The position numbers and the translations under genes are program-made. 64,000 bases of DNA from Actinoplanes octamycinicus. GTDB lineage: Bacteria > Actinomycetota > Actinomycetes > Mycobacteriales > Micromonosporaceae. The number at the start of each line of letters is the position of its first letter. Position 1 is the stretch's first letter. The notes beneath the pieces were generated by a model that ran no database searches, was not told the origin of the DNA, and saw only the letters and a list, made by a program, of their open reading frames with translations. Positions 40,894 through 47,533 of this stretch are shown piece after piece. The stretch lies in the NCBI RefSeq assembly GCF_014205225.1, contig NZ_JACHNB010000001.1, positions 2,647,501 to 2,711,500 on the forward strand. Reading direction: 5' to 3'.

Positions 40894-41746
40894 GACCGGC
40901 GTCATCCATGACATCGGCTATCAGCGGTACACCGGCCCCCGGCTGGGCCGCGCCGCCGCGATCAACGCGCTCTACGTGCACGGCCTGCGCGCCGCGTACG
41001 GGCTGGGCCGCTCCGCCAAGGCCAAGATCTTCCCGTGGCTGGTCGCCGGGATCACCGTGCTGGTCGCGGTGATCATCGCGGCGGTGAAGTCGCAGATCCC
41101 GGACTTCGAGTTCGGGTACGCCGAGTTCGACGACTCGCTCAGCTGGCTGATCATCTTCTTCGCCGCGATCTTGGCCCCGGCGCTGGTCTCCCGGGACATC
41201 CGCTCCGGGACGCTGCCGCTCTACTTCAGCCGCCCGCTGCGCGCCGCCGACTACGTGATCGCCAAGTTCCTGGCGATGACCACGGCGATCTTCCTGCTCC
41301 TCGGCGTCCCGCAGCTGATCATGTTCCTGGGCGCCGCGTTCACCACCAAGAAGGGCTTCTCCGGGGTCTGGGACGAGGTGCAGGACCTGGTGCCCGGGCT
41401 GGGGTACAGCGTGGTCTGGGCACTGCTGTTCACCAGCATCGGCCTGCTGATCGCGTCGCTGACCGGCAAGCAGGCGTTCGCCGCCGGTGGCATCGTCGCG
41501 GTCTTCCTGATGACCACCCCGGTGGTCGGCGTGATGAGCGTGCTGCCCTCCACCACCGCCAACCACCTGGCCGGCCTGGTCAGCCCGATGACGCTGATCA
41601 GCGGATTCGGCTCGTGGGCGTTCGGCACCGACATCGGCATCGACCTCGGGCGGTACGGCCCGATCTACGGCATCGAGGCGTTCTGCCTGATCGCCGCCTG
41701 CTTCCTGCTCCTGCTCGCCCGCTACCGGAAGGTGGCCGCGCTGTGA
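40886..41746 (+). CDS. ABC-2 type permease, first pair
   Basis: The protein has 286 residues with six membrane helices. The first helix is near residue 50 (FPWLVAGITVLVAVIIAAV). SRDIRSGTLPLYFSRPLRAADYVIAKFLAM is the ABC-2 cytoplasmic coupling segment. Start and stop overlap both neighbouring ATPase genes (8 and 4 bases), so the four genes are one translational unit. It forms the membrane part of an exporter. Confidence 0.9.
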   Translation: MSETGVIHDIGYQRYTGPRLGRAAAINALYVHGLRAAYGLGRSAKAKIFPWLVAGITVLVAVIIAAVKSQIPDFEFGYAEFDDSLSWLIIFFAAILAPALVSRDIRSGTLPLYFSRPLRAADYVIAKFLAMTTAIFLLLGVPQLIMFLGAAFTTKKGFSGVWDEVQDLVPGLGYSVVWALLFTSIGLLIASLTGKQAFAAGGIVAVFLMTTPVVGVMSVLPSTTANHLAGLVSPMTLISGFGSWAFGTDIGIDLGRYGPIYGIEAFCLIAACFLLLLARYRKVAAL

Positions 41747-42705
41747 CGACCTCCGTGGAATCCTCGGCCCCCGCCGTGCCCGACGACATCGCGCCCGGGG
41801 TGGTCGACCTGCGCAACGTCTCCCGCTGGTACGGCAACGTGGTCGCGGTCAACGACATCACCATGGCGCTCGGCACCGGGGTGACCGGCCTGCTCGGCCC
41901 GAACGGCGCCGGCAAGACCACGATCCTGCACATGATGGCCGGCTTCCTGGCCCCGTCCCGTGGCTCGGTCACCATCGAGGGCAAGCCGACCTGGCGCAAC
42001 CCGGCCGTCTACCGCGACCTGGGCCTGGTCACCGAGCGCGAGGCGGTGCACGCCTTCCTCACCGCCGAGCAGTTCGTGCTGGCCTGCGCCCGGATGCAGA
42101 AACTGCACGACCCGGCCGGGGCCACCCGCCGGGCCCTCGAACTGGTCGAGATGACCGACGCGGCGAACCGGCGGATCGGCACCTTCTCCAAGGGCATGCG
42201 GCAGCGCACCCGGGTGGCCGCCGCGCTGGTCCACGAGCCGCGGGTGCTGCTGCTCGACGAGCCGTTCAACGGCATGGACCCGCGGCAGCGGATGCACATG
42301 ATGGAGCTGCTGCACCGGCTCGGCGACAACGGGCACACCATCCTGTTCAGCTCGCACATCCTGGAGGAGGTCGAGCAGGTCGCCGGGCTGGTCCAGGTGA
42401 TCGTCGCGGGCCGGCTCGCCGCCTCCGGCGACTACCGCAAGATCCGCCGGCTGATGACCAACCGGCCGCACGTGTTCGCCGTCCGCAGCTCCGACGACCG
42501 CCGGCTGGCGGTGGCGCTGATCGGCGAGAAATCGGTGGCCGGCATCGAGATCGAGAACGGCGGGATGACCGTCCGCGCCTCGGACTACGGCGACTTCACC
42601 CGTGCCCTGCCCCGTATCGCCCTCGACCAGGGGATCCGGCTGCACCAGCTGGTGCCGTCCGACGAGTCCCTGGAGAGCGTCTTCTCCTACCTGCTGGAGG
42701 CCTGA
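41743..42705 (+). CDS. ABC-2 exporter ATP-binding protein, second pair
   Basis: The protein has 320 residues from GTG 41743, which overlaps the previous stop (GTGA). Walker A is GLLGPNGAGKTT, the signature is FSKGMRQRTRVAA, and Walker B is VLLLDEPFNGMDP. The C-terminal extension after about residue 230 differs from that of the first ATPase. It is cytoplasmic and partners with the following permease. The duplicated ATPase-permease layout suggests either two exporters or one hetero-assembled exporter. Confidence 0.92.
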   Translation: MTTSVESSAPAVPDDIAPGVVDLRNVSRWYGNVVAVNDITMALGTGVTGLLGPNGAGKTTILHMMAGFLAPSRGSVTIEGKPTWRNPAVYRDLGLVTEREAVHAFLTAEQFVLACARMQKLHDPAGATRRALELVEMTDAANRRIGTFSKGMRQRTRVAAALVHEPRVLLLDEPFNGMDPRQRMHMMELLHRLGDNGHTILFSSHILEEVEQVAGLVQVIVAGRLAASGDYRKIRRLMTNRPHVFAVRSSDDRRLAVALIGEKSVAGIEIENGGMTVRASDYGDFTRALPRIALDQGIRLHQLVPSDESLESVFSYLLEA

Positions 42706-43415
42706 TGTCGACCGTCGCGATGATCACGGCGCGCGGCCTCTTCGGCCGGCGCCGGGCGCTGCTGCTCCTGCCGCTGCCCCTGCTGCTGATCGGCCTGGCA
42801 GCCATCTGCAAGGCCTACGACCTGGAACCCACCCAGTGGGGCGAGGCGGTTCTGGTCGGCCTCGGTTTCGCCGTGGTGCTGCCGGTGGTGGCCCTGATCG
42901 TCGGCACCGGAGTCCTCGGCTCCGAGGTCGACGACGGCACCCTGGTGCACATCCTGACCAAGCCGCTCCCGCGCCGGGACATCATCCTGGCGAAATTCGG
43001 GGTCGCCGTGCTGGCCACCGCGGTCACCACCACGATCCCGCTCTTCGTGGCCGGCGCGCTGGCCGGCTCGGCCAAACTCGGCCTGGCCCTGGCGGTCGCC
43101 GCGCTGGTCGGCTCGTTCGCCTACACCGCCCTGTTCCTGCTGCTCAGCCTCCTCACCCGGCGGCCGGTGCTGCTCGGCCTGGTCTACATCCTGATCTGGG
43201 AAGGCCTGCTGGGCCGCTGGGTGAGCGGCACCCGGGTCCTCTCCATCGAGCAGTACGTGATCACCATCGCCCACAAGCTCCAGCCCACCACCCTGCTCGA
43301 CGCCGAGGTCGGCCTGACCACGGCGGTGGTGATGAGCGCGGTCTTCGTGGTGCTCTGCACGGTCGTCGCGATCAACCGCCTGGGCTCCTTCAGCCTGGCC
43401 GGCGAGACCAGCTGA
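42705..43415 (+). CDS. ABC-2 type permease, second pair
   Basis: The protein has 236 residues. The ATG shares one base with the preceding TGA (TGATG). Six helices are predicted. GSEVDDGTLVHILTKPLPRRDIILAKFGVAVLAT is the ABC-2 coupling region, corresponding to the RSGTLPLYFSRPL segment of the first permease. It is the last gene of the four-gene ABC operon; a GC-rich terminator follows 18 bases later. Confidence 0.9.
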   Translation: MSTVAMITARGLFGRRRALLLLPLPLLLIGLAAICKAYDLEPTQWGEAVLVGLGFAVVLPVVALIVGTGVLGSEVDDGTLVHILTKPLPRRDIILAKFGVAVLATAVTTTIPLFVAGALAGSAKLGLALAVAALVGSFAYTALFLLLSLLTRRPVLLGLVYILIWEGLLGRWVSGTRVLSIEQYVITIAHKLQPTTLLDAEVGLTTAVVMSAVFVVLCTVVAINRLGSFSLAGETS

Positions 43416-43433
43416 CCGCAGCCGGCACCTTCA

Positions 43434-43472
43434 CCCCGCGCGGACGGTCGTGGCCGTCCGCGCGGGGTTCTT
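43434..43472 (+). terminator. Terminator after the ABC operon
   Basis: CCCCGCGCGGACGG (43434-43447) pairs perfectly with 43454-43467, and TTCTT follows. Confidence 0.92.
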
Positions 43473-43479
43473 CACGCCG

Positions 43480-43900
43480 CGCCGCACTCCGCTTTTCCGC
43501 GCCGCACCCCTTTCCCGCGCCGCCCGCGCTGGACCGCGCTTTCCCGCGCTTCCCGCGCTGGACCGCGCTTCCCCGCGCCGCCCGCGCCGCTCGCGCTTTC
43601 CCGCGCCGCCCGCGCCGCTCGCGCTTTCCCGCGCCGCCCGCGCCGCCCGCGCCGCCCGCGCCGCTCGCGCTTTCCCGCGCCGCCCGCGCCGCTCGCGCTT
43701 TCCCGCGCCGCCCGCGCCGCTCGCGCTTTCCCGCGCCGCCCGCGCCGCCCGCGCCGCTCGCGCTTCCCGCGTTGGACCGCGCTTTCCCGTGCCGCCGGCG
43801 CTTCCCGCGCCGGGACCGCGCTTCCCGCCCCTGGACCACGCTTTCCGCGCCTGGACCACGCCCTTCTGCCCCGGACCGCGTTTCATGCGCCCGTACCACG
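43480..43900. repeat. Minisatellite of GC-rich 10- to 28-bp units
   Basis: The main unit is CGCGCCGCCCGCGCCGCTCG followed by CGCTTTCC, repeated about eight times between 43560 and 43770, with related shorter units (GGACCGCGCTTTCC) on both sides. The gap 43416-43962 holds no supported gene. Open frames through the tract come from the repeat composition. Confidence 0.9.
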
Positions 43901-43962
43901 CCTTTCCGCGTCCGGCCGGGTACATCTCCTGCGCCCGGCCGGGCTTGTCTTGTTGGCGGTTC

Positions 43963-44586
43963 TTACGCGCGGCCGGCGAGGCGGGTGCCGGCGGTGGCCG
44001 TCATCGCGCCGGACGGCCGGGTGGCGGCCTGCTCCGAGCTCCACACGGACGCGCAGAGCCAGATCAGGCATCCGCCCGCGAGGACGTGGACGACACTGGT
44101 CCAGGGCGTGTCGGGCAGCGGCGCGAGCAGCGCCAGCAGCGTGAACATGACGCCGTAACCGGCGGCGGGGAGCCACGGGAACACCCGGGCCCGGAGCATC
44201 GAGACGCTGAACATGACGGTGCCGATGACGAAGACGGCGGCGCTGCCCAGCACCGCGGCGTTGGTGGGCCCGTCCAGCAGCCGCTCGACCACCGCGTCGT
44301 CGAGATAGAACAGCACTAGGTTGAGGGCGAACGCCACCCCGGCGAACAGGCCCAGGCCGATCACGTTCACCGCGAAGGCCACCGCGCCGAACCGGCCCGC
44401 GGCGGCGGCCTGCCGCAGGTGGAGAGCGGTCAGGGCGGGCGTCCCGAAGGCGGCGCCGACGCCGATGACGAAGCTCGTGGCGGTGGTCTCGCCGGTGAAC
44501 GCCTCGAACAGGGCCGGCACTCCGGTGGACAGACCCAGTACCACCCCGCAGACGGCGCCGAAACGTAGCAGCCAGGACACAGACAT
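43963..44586 (-). CDS. Integral membrane protein of unknown function
   Basis: The protein has 207 residues from ATG 44586, which has AAGGAG upstream. Six hydrophobic segments are predicted: about residues 5-25, 38-55, 67-88, 105-125, 135-153 and 160-180. No conserved motif was recognised. It is divergent from the histidine kinase gene; a TAGGGT hexamer at 44635-44630 may be its -10. It could be regulated by, or sense with, the two-component system, but this is inference from position only. Confidence 0.75.
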   Translation of the reverse strand: MSVSWLLRFGAVCGVVLGLSTGVPALFEAFTGETTATSFVIGVGAAFGTPALTALHLRQAAAAGRFGAVAFAVNVIGLGLFAGVAFALNLVLFYLDDAVVERLLDGPTNAAVLGSAAVFVIGTVMFSVSMLRARVFPWLPAAGYGVMFTLLALLAPLPDTPWTSVVHVLAGGCLIWLCASVWSSEQAATRPSGAMTATAGTRLAGRA

Positions 44587-44825
44587 CGGAGAACTCCTTG
44601 GTCGAACGGACCGGAATCGGAATGAGGCGACCCTAGGAGCGCGGGATCGAGCGGGATAAGTGCCGGACAGCCGGATGTCGGCGGGACGGCATGTGCCGGT
44701 CACGCCGCCGTTGGCCAACCGGCACGTGCCGGTTGGCCAGTTCTGTCATTCCGGCTGTGACGCCCGGGCCGCGACGGGCCCGAGGGTCGTAGCCTGTGGG
44801 CGGGAAACGGCGGAGGAGGGCGCAG

Positions 44826-46004
44826 ATGGGCGGTATTCCCCAGCCTGGCCGGTGGGTGCCGTTGGTGATCTACGGCGCCGTGCTCGCCGGCGGTGTGTAC
44901 TGGGAACTGACCGGGGACAGCAGCGGACAGCCGATCCGGCTGATCGGCTTCGTCGCCGTCATCGCCCTGCTCTTCGCCCTGGAGACGGTGCTGTGGCGCC
45001 GCCCACCGGCCTCGACGACGGCCGCCGCCGGGCTGCTGGTCGTCCGCGTCCTGCTCTTCGTCGCGGCGTCGGCGCTCGACGGATCGGGCACGGCCCGGGC
45101 GCTGATCGTGCTGGTGCCCTTCCTCGGCTACTTCGCCTTCGGCCGGCCGGTGGCGATCGCTCTCGCGGGCGGGTGCGTCGCGCTGGTCGTCACCGGCTAC
45201 ACCGTCAGGACGCCGGGGTGGTACCGCGACGCGGCGTACGTCTCCGATCTCTTGATGATCTCCATCGGCCTGGTGCTCGCGGTCGCCATGGCCGCCGTGG
45301 CCGTCGCCGAGCGGGGCGCCCGTGCCCGGCTGGAGCGGATGCTCGAGCGGGTCGCCGAGCTCTCCACGACGACCGAGCGCAACCGGCTGGCCCGGGACAT
45401 CCACGACAGCCTCGGCCACCACCTCACCGCGATCAGCATCCAGCTGGAGAAGGCGTCGGCCTTCATCCATCGCGATCCGGCCCTGGCCGAGCAGGCGCTG
45501 CTCGACGCCCGGTCGTCGGCGAAACACGCGCTCAGCGAGGTCCGGCGGTCGGTCGGCGCGCTGCGCGACGAGCCGTCCGGCTTCTCGCTGCGGGCCGCTC
45601 TCACCGAGCTGTCCGACAGCGTGGACGACGGCCTGACGGTCACCGTCGACATCACCGGTGAGCCGGACCGGCACGACGCCGCGTCGCTGACCGCGCTGTA
45701 CCGTGCCGCTCAGGAGGCCCTGACCAACGCCCGGCGGCACGCGCGAGCCGGCCGGGTGTCCGTCGCCGTGACGTTCGACGAGGCCGGCGCCCGGCTCGTG
45801 GTGGCCGACGACGGCTGCGGCCTGGCCGCTGCCGGGGAGCGGCAGCGGGCCGGCGGCGACCCACCCGGCTTCGGCCTGCTCGGGATGCGCGAGCGGGTGC
45901 AGCTCCTCGGGGGAGAGGTCAGCATCGACAGCCCGCGCGACGCCGGCACCGTGCTCACCGTGACGATCCCTCGACCGGCGGCCGTCGTCGGGGAGGCGAG
46001 ATGA
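44826..46004 (+). CDS. Sensor histidine kinase (NarL/DesK type, HisKA_3)
   Basis: The protein has 392 residues from ATG 44826 (GGAGGAGG at 44811-44818). The N-terminal half has five or six membrane helices (about residues 10-155) with almost no extracellular loop. The dimerisation/phosphoacceptor helix has RNRLARDIHDSLGHHLTAI with H193. The HATPase domain shows the N box EALTNARRHARA, G1 DDGCGL and G2 GFGLLGMRERV. It phosphorylates the response regulator whose gene overlaps by four bases. The signal is unknown and may be membrane stress, as in other small-loop kinases. Confidence 0.93.
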   Translation: MGGIPQPGRWVPLVIYGAVLAGGVYWELTGDSSGQPIRLIGFVAVIALLFALETVLWRRPPASTTAAAGLLVVRVLLFVAASALDGSGTARALIVLVPFLGYFAFGRPVAIALAGGCVALVVTGYTVRTPGWYRDAAYVSDLLMISIGLVLAVAMAAVAVAERGARARLERMLERVAELSTTTERNRLARDIHDSLGHHLTAISIQLEKASAFIHRDPALAEQALLDARSSAKHALSEVRRSVGALRDEPSGFSLRAALTELSDSVDDGLTVTVDITGEPDRHDAASLTALYRAAQEALTNARRHARAGRVSVAVTFDEAGARLVVADDGCGLAAAGERQRAGGDPPGFGLLGMRERVQLLGGEVSIDSPRDAGTVLTVTIPRPAAVVGEAR

Positions 46005-46972
46005 GCGACGGCGATCCGGTGCGCGTCCTCGTCGTCGACGACCAGCAGCTCATCCGGGACGGCATCGCGTCCCTGCTCGACATCCAGCCGGGCGTCACCG
46101 TGGTGGGCACCGCCCCGGACGGGAAAGCCGCGATCAGCGCGGCCGTCCAGCTCCAGCCGGACGTCGTCCTGATGGACATCCGGATGCCCCGGATGGACGG
46201 CGTGGAGGCCGCCGCGGTCCTGCGCCGGCAGGCCCCGCTGGTCAAGGTGATCATGCTGACCACCTTCGACGACGAGGACTACGTGGTGCAGGCGCTGCGC
46301 GCGGGCGCCGCCGGCTACCTCCTCAAGGACCTGCCCGCGGCCGAGCTCGCCGACGCCGTCCGGCTGGCACACGCGGGCGTCACCCCACTCGACTCCTCAG
46401 TCGCCGCCCGCCTGGCCGCCAGCCTGTCCCGGCCCGGCGACCACCCCGCCCTGTCCCGGCCCGGCGATCATTTCGACCCGTCCCGGCCCACCGATCGCGG
46501 CGACCCGTCCCGGCCCAGCGATCGCGGCGACCCGTCCCGGCCCGGCGATCGTGGCGACCCGTCCCGGCCCAGCGATCGCGGCGGCCCTTCTCGGCCCGGC
46601 GATCGCGGCGGCCTTCCCCGGCCGGGCGATCGCGGCGGCGCGGCTCGGCCGGGCGATCACGGCGGTCTGTCCCGGCCCGGCGATCGCGGCACCCCGTCCG
46701 GGCTCGGCGGTCCCGGCGGTCTGTCCCGACCCGGCGATCACCACGTGGAGCCGGCCCGGCAGCAGGCCGGCGACACGCTGACCGCCCGCGAGATCGAGGT
46801 GCTCCGGCTGGTCGCCACCGGTTCGACCAACCGTGAGATAGCCGGCCACATGTTCCTCAGCGAGGGCACCGTCAAGAACCACATCTCTCGCATCCTCACC
46901 CGCCTGGGCCTGCGCGACCGCACCCAGGCGGCGGTCTACGCCCGCGACCACGGCCTGCTCCCACGCCCCTGA
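46001..46972 (+). CDS. NarL-family response regulator with a repeat-expanded linker
   Basis: The protein has 323 residues, about 100 more than the family norm of 210-225. The receiver domain is normal: D13/D14 acidic pocket, phosphoacceptor D59 (VVLMDIRMPRMDG), T87/T88 and K109 (AGYLLKD). The C-terminal LuxR-type helix-turn-helix is normal (LTAREIEVLRLVATGSTNREIAGHMFLSEGTVKNHISRIL). Between them, residues 143-250 are twelve nine-residue units of the type SRPGDRGDP. The reading frame is kept through the repeat. It overlaps the kinase gene (ATGA) and has no own terminator in view. Confidence 0.93.
   Translation: MSDGDPVRVLVVDDQQLIRDGIASLLDIQPGVTVVGTAPDGKAAISAAVQLQPDVVLMDIRMPRMDGVEAAAVLRRQAPLVKVIMLTTFDDEDYVVQALRAGAAGYLLKDLPAAELADAVRLAHAGVTPLDSSVAARLAASLSRPGDHPALSRPGDHFDPSRPTDRGDPSRPSDRGDPSRPGDRGDPSRPSDRGGPSRPGDRGGLPRPGDRGGAARPGDHGGLSRPGDRGTPSGLGGPGGLSRPGDHHVEPARQQAGDTLTAREIEVLRLVATGSTNREIAGHMFLSEGTVKNHISRILTRLGLRDRTQAAVYARDHGLLPRP
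46427..46750 (+). repeat. In-frame 27-bp minisatellite inside the response regulator gene
   Basis: Twelve consecutive 27-bp units encode SRPGDRGDP-like peptides. Variation is mostly at the last three codons. Because the unit is a multiple of three, copy-number changes alter linker length without a frameshift. Confidence 0.92.
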
Positions 46973-47174
46973 CCACCCGCCACCCCCGCCCGCGCCCCAC
47001 TCACGGTCAGATCATTTCCGGTACGCCCGCCGCTCACCTGCCTGCCGGCCGTTCCGTCTTCCTCCGGCTCGTCCACGCCCGGACGGGATTCGCACCCTGG
47101 GGTCGGGGCGGCGGTGGGAATCCTGAGGTGTGCGAGGTGGTGGGGAGGGGCTTTTGATCTCCGGAACCACCCGC

Positions 47175-47300
47175 GGGCAATGAAGGGCGCGGCGATCGTT
47201 CTGGACGCGCCAGCGGCCAGATCGCCGGGCCCGGCCCGCGCGGGAGCATGCGATCCGAACCCTGGCGGACCTGCGTGAATAGCAATTTTGATCTTGGAGG
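47175..47300 (+). repeat. Dispersed palindromic repeat, copy B (uninterrupted)
   Basis: This matches copy A on both sides of the IS110 element (4981-4915, then 3489-3423, minus strand). The core hairpin is GGCGA (47191-47195) with TCGCC (47222-47226), and TCTGG (47200-47204) with CCAGA (47217-47221). A 32-codon open frame starting ATGAAG at 47180 also exists in copy A, but the differences between copies do not favour synonymous sites, so I treat it as non-coding. Confidence 0.85.
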
Positions 47301-47319
47301 AATGGCTGGGCAGGAAAGC

Positions 47320-47485
47320 GCCGCCCGAACAGGAAGCGGCCCGAACAGGCAGCGGCCCGCGCAAGAAAGCGGTCCGCACAAGGAAGCGGTCCGCAGCACA
47401 GGGAAGCGGTCCGGGCAAGGGAGCAGTCCGCACAGGGAGCGACCCCGGCAAGGGAGCGGTCCGCGCATGGGAGCGGGCCGGGAAA
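47320..47485. repeat. Minisatellite of about 16-18 bp units
   Basis: Units resemble CAAGGAAGCGGTCCGCA and GGGAGCGGTCCG, about nine copies with variable linkers. The gap 46973-47533 contains this tract, the dispersed repeat and the ppc terminator, and no supported gene. Confidence 0.85.
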
Positions 47486-47491
47486 GCAAAC

Positions 47492-47518
47492 GGCCCGGAA
47501 GCTGATCGCTTCCGGGCC
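47492..47518 (-). terminator. Terminator after ppc
   Basis: A perfect 11-bp stem GGCCCGGAAGC/GCTTCCGGGCC with a five-base loop is followed on the minus strand by GTTTGCTTT, 16 bases beyond the stop. Confidence 0.9.
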
Positions 47519-47533
47519 GCTCGGAGAAAACCG

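Noticed and set aside
39979..43415. ABC-2 operon as part of the polysaccharide locus (Wzm/Wzt export)
   Set aside because: It has its own leaderless promoter behind a terminator, two ATPase-permease pairs without a Wzt-like carbohydrate-binding domain, and the locus already encodes a Wzx/Wzy-type route.
43480..43900. Possible CRISPR array
   Set aside because: The repeats are contiguous with no unique spacers of constant length and no cas genes are present. It is a minisatellite. The same reasoning applies to the other tandem tracts.
47180..47278. 32-codon ORF in the dispersed repeat as a real small protein
   Set aside because: The copy at 4915-4981 is split by the IS element, the differences favour nonsynonymous change, and the rebuilt junction may contain an extra base that breaks the frame. 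It is kept as a repeat.
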